Positions 8,867 through 17,613 of a stretch of 64,000 nt of DNA are shown here, in pieces. The stretch comes from Acidovorax sp. 106. GTDB lineage: Bacteria; Pseudomonadota; Gammaproteobacteria; Burkholderiales; Burkholderiaceae_C. Each line of letters begins with the position of its first letter. Positions within the stretch are counted from its first letter, which is position 1. The translations under genes and the position numbers were made by a program. The stretch is from assembly GCF_003663825.1 (NCBI RefSeq), contig NZ_RCCC01000001.1, positions 2,736,501 through 2,800,500 on the forward strand. Reading direction: 5' to 3'. A model generated the notes under the pieces. The model was not told where the DNA came from, ran no database searches, and worked only from the letters and a program-made list of their open reading frames with translations.

Positions 8867-9262
8867 ATGAGTTCCAACGAATCCCCAGCCTTGTCTTCGC
8901 AAGACGCCCTGGCGCGCCTGGCCGCCGTGATCGAAAGCCGCAAGCCCGCCCACGGTGGCGACCCGGAAAAGAGCTACGTCTCGCGTCTGCTGCACAAGGG
9001 GCCGGATGCGTTCCTCAAGAAAATTGGCGAAGAAGCCACCGAAGTGGTGATGGCCGCTAAGGACGTGGACCATGGCGCTGACAAGTCCAAGATCGTTTAC
9101 GAAGTGGCCGACCTCTGGTTTCACTCCATGATCGCACTGGCCCACTACGGCCTGGCCCCGGCCGATGTAATCACCGAGCTGGTCCGCCGTGAAGGCACCA
9201 GCGGCATCGAGGAAAAAGCCCTGCGCAAAGTGGCGGCAAGGGCTGCTGACGAGAAAGGTTGA
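8867..9262 (+). CDS. hisE: Phosphoribosyl-ATP pyrophosphatase
   Basis: HisE, 131 residues, hydrolyses PR-ATP to PR-AMP (second step of histidine synthesis). The all-alpha MazG-like core shows [30 protein letters not shown], with the EExxE-type metal ligands in EEATE, and [15 protein letters not shown]. About 20 extra residues precede the core. It follows hisI by 4 bases and is followed 4 bases later by a small membrane-protein gene, so the transcript probably continues. Confidence 0.96.
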   Translation: MSSNESPALSSQDALARLAAVIESRKPAHGGDPEKSYVSRLLHKGPDAFLKKIGEEATEVVMAAKDVDHGADKSKIVYEVADLWFHSMIALAHYGLAPADVITELVRREGTSGIEEKALRKVAARAADEKG

Positions 9263-9266
9263 CCCC

Positions 9267-9656
9267 ATGGCCGATGACTACACCGACGTACAGCCCCATG
9301 ACCAGAAGGCCGAAGATCTCAAAGCCATTGGCTGGGTCAGCTACCTGTTGCACCTGATTGTGGCGGTGGGGGCGGTGATGCCAGGGGCGCAGCCTGGCGC
9401 TGTGCTGCTGTTGGTGGCGTTGGTGATCGATCTGGTCAAGAAGAGCGATGCCGAGGGCACATGGCAAGCCAGTCATTTTTCGTGGCGCATTCGCACGGTG
9501 ATCTGGGCGGGGGTGTTGTATCTGCTGACGGCCCCCTTGTGGGCATTGTTCATTTTCCCTGGCTGGATTGCCTGGGGGTTGATTTCGCTGTGGTTTCTGT
9601 ACCGCATTGTGCGCGGCATGGTGGCCATGAACAAGAGCCAGGCCCTGGATGCCTGA
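9267..9656 (+). CDS. DUF4870-type small membrane protein
   Basis: Membrane protein of about 129 residues with hydrophobic segments near residues 22-55 and 75-115 (two to four helices), charged residues between them, and a hydrophilic N-terminus. The pattern resembles DUF4870 proteins of unknown function. ATG 9267 is chosen because GAGAAAGG lies 9-16 bases upstream, although the frame extends further 5-prime. Its end overlaps the patatin gene by 8 bases. I infer no function beyond membrane location. Confidence 0.75.
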   Translation: MADDYTDVQPHDQKAEDLKAIGWVSYLLHLIVAVGAVMPGAQPGAVLLLVALVIDLVKKSDAEGTWQASHFSWRIRTVIWAGVLYLLTAPLWALFIFPGWIAWGLISLWFLYRIVRGMVAMNKSQALDA

Positions 9657-10692
9657 GGGCGCCAAACCCTTGGTGCGGCTGAACCTTGCCTTGCAAGGTG
9701 GCGGCTCGCACGGCGCATTGACTTGGGGTGTGCTGGACGCACTGCTCGAAGATGGCCATTGGGTACTCGATGGGATCAGCGGCACCAGCGCCGGTGCCAT
9801 GAATGCCGTGGCCGTGGCCCATGGGTTTGCGCAGGCAGCCCACCAGCACAAGGACCCTGTAGAGGCGCATGCCGCCGGTTGCACCCTGGCGCGCGAGACT
9901 TTGATGCGCCTTTGGGAGGGCGTAGGCACCCTGGGCAGCCTGATGTGGGGCGCGCCCCTGGCAGCGGCCAACCCCTTGCTGGGCATGATGACGCAATGGC
10001 TGTCGCCATACCAAACCAATCCATTGGACATCAATCCCCTGCGGCGGCTGCTGGAGCGCGAGGTGGACTTTGACCTGTTGTGCAAAGCACGGGGTGCTGC
10101 AGCCCAGCACAGCCCCAAGGTGTTTGTGTGCGCCACCAATGTGCGTACCGGGCGCGGCGAGATCTTCTCTGGCCCCCGGCTCAGTGCCGATGCGGTCATG
10201 GCTTCGGCCTGTCTGCCCTTGCTTTTCAAGGCGGTGGAGATCGATGGCGAGCACTATTGGGACGGTGGCTACTCGGGCAACCCGGCATTGCATCCGTTGA
10301 TCTACCAGACCGAGACTTCGGACATCCTGCTGGTGCAGATCAACCCCATTGAGCACCGTGGGCTTCCCGATACGGCGCCTGAAATCATGGAGCGCATGAA
10401 CGAAGTCACTTTCAATGCCAGCCTGCTGGCCGAGCTGCGCGCCATCGAGTTTGTGCGCCGCCTGCTGGCCGAGGGCAAGTTGGACGCCCGCCGCTACAAG
10501 AGCGTGCGCATGCACCGGATTGACGGTGGCGCTGTGCTGGCACCCTTCGGGGCTGATAGCAAAACCCGCGCGGACCTGCCCTTTGTGCGCAAGCTGTTTG
10601 CTCTGGGGCGCGAGCAGGGGCAGCAGTGGCTGGCTGAACATCGCCAGTCCGTGGGCCTGCGCCCGACCATTCAGATCGCAGACAATGCCTGA
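9649..10692 (+). CDS. Patatin-like phospholipase
   Basis: Patatin-family serine lipase of 347 residues. The oxyanion motif GGGSHGALTWG, the nucleophile elbow GTSAG (with DGISGTSAGAMNAVAVA) and the catalytic Asp in DGGYSGNP form the Ser-Asp dyad. A bacterial patatin of this size usually acts on phospholipids or lysophospholipids; the substrate here is unknown. No signal peptide is visible, so it is probably cytoplasmic or peripheral. The ATG lies inside the end of the preceding membrane-protein gene, indicating coupling. Confidence 0.9.
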   Translation: MPEGAKPLVRLNLALQGGGSHGALTWGVLDALLEDGHWVLDGISGTSAGAMNAVAVAHGFAQAAHQHKDPVEAHAAGCTLARETLMRLWEGVGTLGSLMWGAPLAAANPLLGMMTQWLSPYQTNPLDINPLRRLLEREVDFDLLCKARGAAAQHSPKVFVCATNVRTGRGEIFSGPRLSADAVMASACLPLLFKAVEIDGEHYWDGGYSGNPALHPLIYQTETSDILLVQINPIEHRGLPDTAPEIMERMNEVTFNASLLAELRAIEFVRRLLAEGKLDARRYKSVRMHRIDGGAVLAPFGADSKTRADLPFVRKLFALGREQGQQWLAEHRQSVGLRPTIQIADNA

Positions 10693-10761
10693 CGGCGCTG
10701 CACATCCCGCCGCGAAGCAGCGCCTTGCGCAGGCACTGCCCCCCTTTTTTCACCGCCCACC

Positions 10762-11118
10762 ATGCACGATCCCAATTGCCTTTTTTGCAAAATCATTGCA
10801 GGCCAGATTCCCTCTCGCAAGGTCTATGAAGACGAAGAAATCTTCGCCTTTCATGACATCCACCCCTGGGCGCCGGTGCACTTTCTGATGGTGCCCAAGG
10901 CGCATATCCCTTCGATGGCGCAGGTTACCGCCGAGCACGCAGGCCTGCTGGGGCGCATGATGGCGCTGGCCCCCCAGTTGGCCTTGGAGCAGGGCTGCAA
11001 CCCTTATCCAGAAGGCGGTTTTCGCATCGTCACCAACACGGGGCTTGAAGGGGGGCAGGAAATCCACCATCTGCACATCCATGTGATGGGTGGTCCGCGC
11101 CCTTGGCTCAAAGGCTGA
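10762..11118 (+). CDS. HIT-family nucleotide hydrolase (HinT-like)
   Basis: Histidine-triad protein of 118 residues. N-terminal CLFCKIIAGQIPSRKVYEDE and C-terminal HHLHIHVMGG (HxHxH) are characteristic of HinT, which hydrolyses purine nucleoside phosphoramidates and aminoacyl-adenylates. The two Cys at the N-terminus may bind zinc. It is located between the patatin gene and tatA, a position I recall for HIT genes in related betaproteobacteria. Confidence 0.95.
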   Translation: MHDPNCLFCKIIAGQIPSRKVYEDEEIFAFHDIHPWAPVHFLMVPKAHIPSMAQVTAEHAGLLGRMMALAPQLALEQGCNPYPEGGFRIVTNTGLEGGQEIHHLHIHVMGGPRPWLKG

Positions 11119-11195
11119 AGTGTTTTGGCGCGACCCCTTCACGCTAGGGCAACATCGCGCGTCTAAAATGATTGCAATTCGTTAGGAGAAATTCC

Positions 11196-11441
11196 ATGGG
11201 TTCCTTTTCCATCTGGCACTGGTTGATCGTGCTGCTGATCGTCGTCATGGTCTTCGGCACCAAGAAACTCAAGAACATGGGCTCCGATCTGGGCGGTGCC
11301 GTCAAGGGCTTCAAGGACGGCATGAAGGACGGTTCGAGCGATAGTTCCGCTGCGTCTGCAGCGCCTGCTCCAGGCCAGGTGGCCAACAGCCAGGCCGCCG
11401 ACAAGACCACCATCGACGTAGAAGCCAAGCAAAAGAGCTGA
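11196..11441 (+). CDS. tatA: Sec-independent translocase subunit TatA
   Basis: TatA, 81 residues: one N-terminal membrane helix ([16 protein letters not shown]), the FGTKKL hinge, an amphipathic helix (about residues 25-45) and an acidic/Ala-rich tail. It oligomerises to form the passage for folded twin-arginine precursors. ATG 11196 is chosen over an upstream in-frame start because MGSFSIWHW is the conserved N-terminus and TTAGGAG precedes it. First gene of tatABC. Confidence 0.97.
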   Translation: MGSFSIWHWLIVLLIVVMVFGTKKLKNMGSDLGGAVKGFKDGMKDGSSDSSAASAAPAPGQVANSQAADKTTIDVEAKQKS

Positions 11442-11464
11442 TCGCCTGAGCGAACGCTGACTCC

Positions 11465-11926
11465 ATGATCGATATTGGCCTGTCCAAAATGGCGCTGATC
11501 GGCGCGGTGGCGTTGATCGTCATCGGCCCCGAAAAGCTGCCCCGTGTCGCCCGCACTGTGGGCACTTTGCTGGGCAAGGCGCAGCGCTATGTGGCCGATG
11601 TGAAGTCGGAGGTCAATCGCTCTATGGAGCTTGATGAGCTGCGCAAGATGAAGGACACGGTGGAGGGCGCTGCGCGCGACGTGCAGCAATCCATCCAGAC
11701 CAGCGCCAGCGAGTTCGAGAAGGACTGGGCGCAAGCCACCAGCCTGGCGGGCGAGGGGTATGACACGGCTTCTGCTGTGGTGCCGGCCTACAAGCACCCG
11801 GGAAAGAACTGGCGCGTCAAAAAAGGAGCCACACCGCAGTGGTACAAAGCCCGCAGTGGTGTGCGCACCAAAGCCTTGTCGGGTGCCGCACGCGTGGCGC
11901 GCTACCGTCCCAAAAAGATCCATTGA
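11465..11926 (+). CDS. tatB: Sec-independent translocase subunit TatB
   Basis: TatB, 153 residues. It starts MIDIGLSKM with one membrane helix (about 5-22), the [13 protein letters not shown] hinge and a longer amphipathic helix than TatA, then a basic tail. It forms the signal-peptide receptor with TatC. The tail (residues about 90-153) is rich in Lys/Arg, with [22 protein letters not shown]. It lies 23 bases after tatA. Confidence 0.96.
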   Translation: MIDIGLSKMALIGAVALIVIGPEKLPRVARTVGTLLGKAQRYVADVKSEVNRSMELDELRKMKDTVEGAARDVQQSIQTSASEFEKDWAQATSLAGEGYDTASAVVPAYKHPGKNWRVKKGATPQWYKARSGVRTKALSGAARVARYRPKKIH

Positions 11927-11979
11927 CGCTGCGCAGCTGCGCGCGTTTCGGGCTGCTTTGACGCCCCAGAAAACCCAAT

Positions 11980-12786
11980 ATGTCAAACACCCCATCCCAA
12001 GATGACGAGCTTGCTGGCACAGAACAGCCCTTTGTGCAGCACCTCATGGAGCTGCGCGATCGCTTGGTCAAAGCCATGATTGCGATTGCCGTGGCCGCGG
12101 CTTTCCTGTTCTTCTTCCCGGGCCCCGGGCCGCTGTATGACTTCCTGGCGGCGCCTTTGGTGGCGCATTTGCCCAAGGGGGCTACGCTGATTGCCACTTC
12201 GGTGATCTCCCCCTTCATGGTGCCGCTCAAGATTTTGCTGATGGCGGCTTTCCTGCTCGCCTTGCCTTTTGTGCTGTGGCAGGTGTGGGCGTTTGTGGCG
12301 CCGGGCCTGTATTCGCACGAGAAGAAGCTGGTGCTGCCACTGGTGGTCTCCAGCACGCTCCTGTTCTTCATCGGCGTCGCGTTTTGCTACTTCTTCGTGT
12401 TTGGGCAGGTGTTTGCATTCATCCAGAGCTTTGCGCCCAAAAGCATCACGGCCGCACCAGACATTGAGGCTTATCTGAGCTTTGTGCTGTCGATGTTTCT
12501 GGCTTTTGGCCTGGCGTTTGAGGTGCCCATTGCCGTGGTGGTACTGGCCCGCATGGGTGTGGTGAGTGTGGAAAAGCTCAAGAGCTTTCGCGGTTACTTC
12601 GTCGTGGGGGCGTTCGTCGTTGCGGCGGTGGTTACACCACCCGATGTGGTGTCGCAGCTGGCACTGGCGGTGCCCATGTGCATTCTTTACGAGGTCGGCA
12701 TCTGGGCCGCCCAGGTGTTTCTCAAGCACACCAAGGCGCCTGAGAGCGCGGACGATCAGGCGGCATCCTCTTCTTCGTCCTCCTGA
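11980..12786 (+). CDS. tatC: Sec-independent translocase subunit TatC
   Basis: Polytopic TatC, 268 residues with six predicted membrane helices, which recognises the twin-arginine signal. The conserved N-terminal FVQHLMELRDRLVKA, the first periplasmic loop with FMVPLKI, and the FGLAFEVPIAVV and VVTPPDVVSQ segments are all present. The C-terminus ends in a Ser run. Likely clients in this window are the Rieske protein PetA (17006) and the lytic transglycosylase (41067). A strong hairpin repeat follows at 12884. Confidence 0.97.
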   Translation: MSNTPSQDDELAGTEQPFVQHLMELRDRLVKAMIAIAVAAAFLFFFPGPGPLYDFLAAPLVAHLPKGATLIATSVISPFMVPLKILLMAAFLLALPFVLWQVWAFVAPGLYSHEKKLVLPLVVSSTLLFFIGVAFCYFFVFGQVFAFIQSFAPKSITAAPDIEAYLSFVLSMFLAFGLAFEVPIAVVVLARMGVVSVEKLKSFRGYFVVGAFVVAAVVTPPDVVSQLALAVPMCILYEVGIWAAQVFLKHTKAPESADDQAASSSSSS

Positions 12787-12883
12787 GCAGCGTACGAAAC
12801 CCACGCCCCACTTTGCAGCGTGGGGTGACCAGGGGGGCGGCACTTGCCCCCTTGGCATTTTTCTTGAAGTGATTCAGATATAA

Positions 12884-12926
12884 AAATAGCTGCTGGCGCT
12901 TTATCTGTAAGCGCTAGCAGCTATTT
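12884..12926 (+). repeat. Dispersed hairpin repeat, near-perfect copy after tatC
   Basis: Arms 12884-12901 and 12909-12926 pair over 18 bases with a single G-T wobble around a 7-base loop; this is the best-folded copy. It lies between the convergent ends of tatC and the HtrA-type protease gene, where it could act as a bidirectional terminator, and runs straight into a hexamer array. Confidence 0.85.
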
Positions 12927-12930
12927 ATTT

Positions 12931-12966
12931 GATAGCGATAGCGATAGCGATAGCGATAGCGATAGC
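12931..12966 (+). repeat. (GATAGC)6 tandem repeat
   Basis: Six perfect head-to-tail copies of GATAGC start 4 bases after the hairpin repeat. The same hexamer is the left boundary of several copies of the dispersed element (GATAGCTGC), so the array may have arisen from it by slippage. It is non-coding: it ends 19 bases before the stop of the minus-strand protease gene. Confidence 0.95.
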
Positions 12967-12985
12967 CATCGCTACTGTGCCGGGC

Positions 12986-14134
12986 TTAGCGCCGCACGTT
13001 GCGCTGTGGACGGGGGCGCACCCCGGGGTTGATGCTCAGCTCCAGCTTTCGGTCGGTGCGCTGCACCTGGAAGGTGGAGGCGGTGCCTGGCTTGAGTGCA
13101 GCCACCGCCGTCAGCAGTTCAGAGACATTGCCCACGGGCTTGTCGTCCACTTTCACGATCACATCGCCAGGGCGCATGCCAGCTTGCGCGGCCGGGCCGT
13201 CTTGCAGCACGCCGGTGATGATCACGCCCTCGGTGGCTTTCACGCCAAAGGTCTCGGCCAGCTCGGGCGAGAGTTCGTTGGGCTCCACGCCAATCCAGCC
13301 TCGGGTCACTTGTCCGTCTTTCACGATGCCGTCCAGCACCAGCCGCGCAGTGGACACGGGAATGGCAAACCCGATGCCCATGCTGCCACCGGAGCGGGAA
13401 TAGATGGCGGTGTTGATGCCCAGCAGGTTGCCGTTCACGTCCACCAGCGCGCCGCCCGAGTTGCCGGGATTGATGGCGGCATCGGTCTGGATGAAATTCT
13501 CAAAGGTGTTGATGCCCAACTGGCTGCGGCCCAAGGCGCTGACGATGCCGCTGGTCACGGTTTGCCCCACGCCAAAGGGGTTGCCAATGGCCAGCACCTG
13601 GTCGCCCACGGCCAGCCCATCTGAGTTGCCCAGGGTGATCACGGGCAGCTTGTCGAGTTCGATCTTCAGGATCGCGAGGTCGGTGTCGGGGTCGGTGCCG
13701 ATCACGCTGGCGCGCGAGCGGCGGCTGTCTGTGAGGGTCACTTCAATTTCATCGGCGCCCTCGACCACATGGTTGTTGGTCAGGATGTAGCCCTCGGGGC
13801 TGATGATGACGCCGCTGCCCAGGCCTGTTTGCGCCTGTTGCTGGCCCTGATCGCCAAAGAAAAACTGGAACCAGGGGTCGTTGCTGCGGGGGTGGCGCAC
13901 GGCCTTGCTGGTGTTGATGCTCACCACGGCCGGTGAGGCCTTGCGTGCAGCACCGCTGAAGCTGCCTGGGGCGGGCTGGCCAGCGGAGGCTGAGGGGGCC
14001 TCCAGCAGCGCAATGCCCGCGCCAGATCGCTTGGCGCCTTGGCGTATCCAGTCGGGTTGGAGGGTGGCAACAACAAAGTAGGCCGCAGCAAAAACTGTCA
14101 CGGCCTGAGAAAACAGCAGCCAGATGCGTTTCAT
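12986..14134 (-). CDS. HtrA/DegS-type membrane-anchored serine protease
   Basis: With ATG 14134 the protein has 382 residues: an N-terminal membrane anchor (about 4-25), a trypsin-like domain and one PDZ domain (about 280-365). The catalytic triad is visible: H122 in TNNHVVEG, D152 in DPDTDLAILK, S226 in INPGNSGGALVD. A single PDZ and an uncleaved anchor resemble DegS more than DegP. The frame extends upstream to 14212, but MKRIWLLFSQ is the typical N-terminus. It is convergent with tatC. A periplasmic quality-control or stress-signalling role follows from the family. Confidence 0.92.
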   Translation of the reverse strand: MKRIWLLFSQAVTVFAAAYFVVATLQPDWIRQGAKRSGAGIALLEAPSASAGQPAPGSFSGAARKASPAVVSINTSKAVRHPRSNDPWFQFFFGDQGQQQAQTGLGSGVIISPEGYILTNNHVVEGADEIEVTLTDSRRSRASVIGTDPDTDLAILKIELDKLPVITLGNSDGLAVGDQVLAIGNPFGVGQTVTSGIVSALGRSQLGINTFENFIQTDAAINPGNSGGALVDVNGNLLGINTAIYSRSGGSMGIGFAIPVSTARLVLDGIVKDGQVTRGWIGVEPNELSPELAETFGVKATEGVIITGVLQDGPAAQAGMRPGDVIVKVDDKPVGNVSELLTAVAALKPGTASTFQVQRTDRKLELSINPGVRPRPQRNVRR

Positions 14135-14284
14135 GGTCTTGGAGGTGAGTGGCAAAAATGCGCGGGCAGAAAAAGTGCCAGGGGGACGATGCCGTCCCTG
14201 CGCAGTCGCCATTGTCTGTCAACCCAGTCCGCCAAGCCTGGGTGCCCCTGCAGCTGGGGCCAGCGCCGCGCGACAATACGGGGC

Positions 14285-15049
14285 ATGAGCATATCCAGGC
14301 AACAACTCTTGCAGGCGTTTGACGGCCTGCTGCAACCCGAGCGCTTCAAGGACTACGGCCCCAACGGCCTGCAGGTCGAAGGGCGGGCCGAGATCTCGCA
14401 TGTGGTCAGCGGCGTGACGGCCAGCCTGGCGCTGATCGACGCCGCCATTGAAGCCCGTGCTGACGCCATTTTTGTGCACCATGGCCTGTTCTGGCGGGGG
14501 CAGGATGGGCGGGTGACCGGTTGGATGAAGCAGCGCCTGCAGCGGCTGCTGGCGCACGATATCAATCTGTTTGCCTACCACCTGCCGCTCGACGCACACC
14601 CCCTGTGGGGCAACAACGCCCAGCTGGGGCGGTTGCTGGGGTGGACGAGCGAATCGCAATTTGGTGAGCAAGCGCTGGGCTGTCTGGCCAGCGCCAGTTA
14701 CCCCAGTGCCCAGGCTGTGGCCGACCATGTGGCGCAGGCGTTGGGGCGCTCCGTCACGCTGGTGGCGCCCGGTGGTGCCATGGGGGCGCAGCGTCCCGTC
14801 GCCAAGGTGGCGTGGTGCACGGGCGGTGCGCAGAGCTACTTCGAGGCGGCCATTGCTGCGGGGGCAGACGTTTTTGTGACGGGTGAAATTTCAGAGCCGC
14901 AGGCGCACTTGGCCCGCGAGACCGGGGTGGCGTTTGTGGCCGCAGGCCACCATGCCACCGAGCGCTATGGCGCCCCAGCCCTGGCCGCTGAAGTGGCGCG
15001 AAGCCTGGGCCTCGCGCACCAGTTCATCGAGATTGACAACCCCGCTTGA
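14285..15049 (+). CDS. NIF3-like dinuclear metal protein
   Basis: NIF3/YbgI-family protein, 254 residues. Metal-binding motifs include FVHHGLFWRG (HH), YHLPLDAHPLWGNN (H and D) and the C-terminal AAGHHATERYG. YbgI of E. coli is the nearest characterised relative; annotations as GTP cyclohydrolase I type 2 are unproven. It is divergent from the HtrA-type protease, with 150 bases between the start codons, a pairing I recall from related genomes. Confidence 0.92.
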   Translation: MSISRQQLLQAFDGLLQPERFKDYGPNGLQVEGRAEISHVVSGVTASLALIDAAIEARADAIFVHHGLFWRGQDGRVTGWMKQRLQRLLAHDINLFAYHLPLDAHPLWGNNAQLGRLLGWTSESQFGEQALGCLASASYPSAQAVADHVAQALGRSVTLVAPGGAMGAQRPVAKVAWCTGGAQSYFEAAIAAGADVFVTGEISEPQAHLARETGVAFVAAGHHATERYGAPALAAEVARSLGLAHQFIEIDNPA

Positions 15050-15163
15050 GAGCGGCTAACACTACCCCCCTGGCGTCGCGTCGTTGTCCCGTCTTGTCAT
15101 ACTGCCTGCGACGGAACGCCTAGCCAGGGCCGCTTCGCTGGGTTGTGTGAGCCGCTCCAAATG

Positions 15164-15222
15164 TTTGCTATATAAATAATAGCTGCTAGCGCTTATTGGA
15201 TAGGCGCTGGAGCTTGATTTTG
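15164..15222 (+). repeat. Dispersed hairpin repeat, copy upstream of pdxA
   Basis: TTTGCTATATAAATAATAGC then TGCTAGCGCTT, loop ATTGGAT, and right arm AGGCGCTGGAGCT. The right end stops about 13 bases before the pdxA start, just upstream of its AAGGA ribosome binding site. Confidence 0.85.
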
Positions 15223-15234
15223 ATAAGGATCTGC

Positions 15235-16260
15235 ATGAAGCCCATCGCCATCACCCAAGGAGACCCGGCAGGCATCGGCCCTGAGATCGTGGCCAAGGCC
15301 TTTCGTGACGCGCCTGACCTGCTGCGGGGCTGTTTTGTGGTGGGCGACGTCGCCACCTTGCGCCGGGCTGCTGCGTGCATTGCACGCCCCGGCATCCCCA
15401 GCGTGCCTGTAGCGGTGTTGGACGGCATTCACGATGCCTGGGATGCACCGACGCGTTGCGTGCCTGTCTTGCCACTGTCAGGGTTGGCCAGCGCGGTACC
15501 TTGGGGGCGCATCAGTGCCGAGGCGGGGCGCGCTGCGGCCGATTGTGTGGAATGGGCGGCCCGCGCGGCACTGCGTGGGGATGTGGCTGGGTTGGTCACC
15601 GCGCCGCTGCACAAAGAGGCCTTGTCGGCTGCAGGCCTGGCGTACCCCGGCCACACCGAACTGCTGCAGGCCGAAGCCGCAGCCCACCGGGGCGTGGCCC
15701 TGGCGGACATGCCGGTGCGCATGATGTTGGCCAGTGACGAACTGCGCACGGTGCTGGTCAGCATCCATGTCTCATTGCGTGACGCGATTGCTGCGGTGAC
15801 TTATGACAACGTGGTGCAGACCGTGCAGATCGCGCACCACGCGCTGCAGCGCACCTTGGGGCGCAGCCCTCGGATCGCGGTGGCGGGTCTCAATCCGCAT
15901 GCGGGGGAGGGCGGTTTGTTTGGCCGAGAGGAGTGCGACACCATTGCCCCGGCGGTGGCCTGGCTGCAGGCTCAGGGTTTGGATGTGCAGGGCCCCCTGC
16001 CGCCAGACACGGTGTTCATGCGCGCCCGTAACGCGCCAGGGCATCCGGGTGCGTTTGATGTGGTGGTGGCGATGTACCACGACCAGGGCTTGATTCCCGT
16101 CAAGTACCTGGGCGTGGACAAGGGCGTGAACGTGACCTTGGGCTTGCCGCTGGTGCGCACTAGCCCGGACCACGGCACAGCCTTCGACATTGCGGGCCAG
16201 GGCGTGGCCGATGCGTCCAGCCTCATCGAGGCGGTTCGCATGGCGCGGCAGTTGGCTTGA
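15235..16260 (+). CDS. pdxA: 4-hydroxythreonine-4-phosphate dehydrogenase
   Basis: PdxA, 341 residues, oxidises 4-phosphohydroxy-threonine in pyridoxal phosphate synthesis. ITQGDPAGIGPEI at the N-terminus, GLVTAPLHKEAL, PGHTELL (metal-binding His), GLNPHAGEGGLFG and MYHDQGLIPVKYLG are family signatures. ATG 15235, with AAGGA 6-10 bases upstream, is preferred to a longer frame reaching into the repeat. The upstream region is mostly occupied by the hairpin repeat, so its promoter, if any, must lie before or within it. Confidence 0.96.
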   Translation: MKPIAITQGDPAGIGPEIVAKAFRDAPDLLRGCFVVGDVATLRRAAACIARPGIPSVPVAVLDGIHDAWDAPTRCVPVLPLSGLASAVPWGRISAEAGRAAADCVEWAARAALRGDVAGLVTAPLHKEALSAAGLAYPGHTELLQAEAAAHRGVALADMPVRMMLASDELRTVLVSIHVSLRDAIAAVTYDNVVQTVQIAHHALQRTLGRSPRIAVAGLNPHAGEGGLFGREECDTIAPAVAWLQAQGLDVQGPLPPDTVFMRARNAPGHPGAFDVVVAMYHDQGLIPVKYLGVDKGVNVTLGLPLVRTSPDHGTAFDIAGQGVADASSLIEAVRMARQLA

Positions 16261-16301
16261 CTGCAAGGACAGCCCCGGCCCGGGTGCTTGGCGCAACGTA
16301 A

Positions 16302-16324
16302 AACGCCCTGCTGGGCAGGGCGTT
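16302..16324. terminator. Bidirectional terminator between pdxA and mscL
   Basis: Perfect 9-bp stem AACGCCCTG / CAGGGCGTT with a 5-base loop between convergent genes. On the minus strand it is followed by TTTTACG, favouring termination of mscL. Confidence 0.7.
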
Positions 16325-16367
16325 GGCGGCAGAGTCTGAGGCGCAAAAAACGCGAGCCTTGGCTGGC

Positions 16368-16802
16368 TCAGCGCTGCTTGAGGCTGTCGCGAATTTCGCG
16401 CAGCAGCACGATGTCCTCTGGCTCGGGGGCTGGGGCTGCAGGTGCTGCTGCGGGGGCTTCGCGCTTGAGTCGGTTGATTTGTTTGATCATCATGAAAATG
16501 ATGAAGGCCAGAATAATGAAATTCACCGCCACGGTCAGAAAATTTCCATAAGCAAACACAGGAACGCCCGCTTTGCGAAGCGCGTCCAGTGTCAGTGCCG
16601 TGCCGGCGGGCACATTACCCAGTACGAGGAACAAATTGGAAAAATCCAGTTTGCCAAATACCAGCCCCACCAACGGCATGATGAGATCGGCCACCACCGA
16701 ATCCACGATTTTCCCGAAGGCTCCCCCAATGATCACGCCCACGGCGAGATCGACCACATTACCCTTGATTGCGAATTCTTTGAACTCTTTGATGATGGTC
16801 AT
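16368..16802 (-). CDS. mscL: Large-conductance mechanosensitive channel
   Basis: MscL, 144 residues, a pentameric inner-membrane channel that opens under hypo-osmotic membrane tension. The N-terminal [31 protein letters not shown] is the canonical S1/TM1, TM2 is about residues 85-108 ([19 protein letters not shown]), followed by the cytoplasmic helix after an Ala/Pro-rich linker. The gene is divergent from petA; the 203 bases between them contain no gene. Confidence 0.97.
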   Translation of the reverse strand: MTIIKEFKEFAIKGNVVDLAVGVIIGGAFGKIVDSVVADLIMPLVGLVFGKLDFSNLFLVLGNVPAGTALTLDALRKAGVPVFAYGNFLTVAVNFIILAFIIFMMIKQINRLKREAPAAAPAAPAPEPEDIVLLREIRDSLKQR

Positions 16803-16935
16803 GTTTCTTCCATTTTTATAAATTGGTTGACGAACGTACCCAGAGGCGGATTGAACCCCGCATTATCTAGGTGGCAGGGGCGCAGTATTACCCAGCGCAT
16901 GGGGTTGTCAAGGCTGATTTCAAGAGGTTAGCCTG

Positions 16936-16963
16936 TTGTTACGAGTTTTCACTCCGCTACAAT
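16936..16963 (+). promoter_or_regulatory. Likely sigma-70 promoter of petABC
   Basis: TTGTTA at 16936-16941 and TACAAT at 16958-16963 with a 16-base spacer, about 40 bases upstream of the petA ATG, in the divergent mscL-petA gap. Assigned by eye from consensus match. Confidence 0.5.
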
Positions 16964-17005
16964 CCGCCGCTGACCCCAACATAGCGATGTATACCGAGGA
17001 TCCCC

Positions 17006-17602
17006 ATGAGTGACACACCAGTCGACACCAGTAAGCGGACGTGGCTGATTGCGTCCGGATGCGCTGGTGCTGCGGGCGGAGTGGCTGTAGCCGTGCCCTT
17101 CGTCAGCAGTTTTCAGCCTTCGGAAAGAGCCAAAGCAGCTGGCGCAGCTGTAGAGGTGGACATTTCAGCCCTGCAGCCGGGTGAAAAGTTGACCGTAGAG
17201 TGGCGCGGCAAGCCCGTGTGGATTCTCAAGCGCACCCCTGAACAGGTCGCCTCGTTGGCCAAGACCGAGCCTCAGGTGGCCGATCCCAAGTCAGACCGCA
17301 AGACGTACCCCACCCCCGAGTACGCCAAAAACCAACACCGCTCCATCAAGCCCGAGATCTTCGTCGGGGTCGGCATCTGCACCCACCTGGGTTGCTCGCC
17401 GGGTGACAAGTTTCAAACCGGCCCACAGCCTTCGCTGCCAGACGACTGGAATGGCGGCTTTCTGTGTGCTTGCCACGGCTCGACGTTTGACGTGGCCGGC
17501 CGCGTGTTCAAGAACAAGCCAGCGCCTGACAACCTGGAAATTCCGCCACACATGTTCCTGTCCGATTCGCGCCTGCTGATCGGTGAAGACAAGAAGGCTT
17601 GA
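17006..17602 (+). CDS. petA: Ubiquinol-cytochrome c reductase, Rieske iron-sulfur subunit
   Basis: Rieske protein, 198 residues. The 2Fe-2S ligands are in CTHLGCSPGDKF and CACHGSTFDVAGRVF. An N-terminal membrane anchor (about 14-33) is preceded by SKRTWLIASG, a twin-arginine-like signal with Lys-Arg instead of Arg-Arg; Rieske proteins are typically exported folded by Tat. The first gene of petABC, it carries electrons from ubiquinol to cytochrome c1 at the periplasmic face. Confidence 0.97.
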   Translation: MSDTPVDTSKRTWLIASGCAGAAGGVAVAVPFVSSFQPSERAKAAGAAVEVDISALQPGEKLTVEWRGKPVWILKRTPEQVASLAKTEPQVADPKSDRKTYPTPEYAKNQHRSIKPEIFVGVGICTHLGCSPGDKFQTGPQPSLPDDWNGGFLCACHGSTFDVAGRVFKNKPAPDNLEIPPHMFLSDSRLLIGEDKKA

Positions 17603-17613
17603 GGTAGCACAAC

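Noticed and set aside
12929..13624. Plus-strand frame starting in the GATAGC array (Ile-Ala repeat)
   Set aside because: Produced by the hexamer array and by the reverse of the HtrA-type protease gene.
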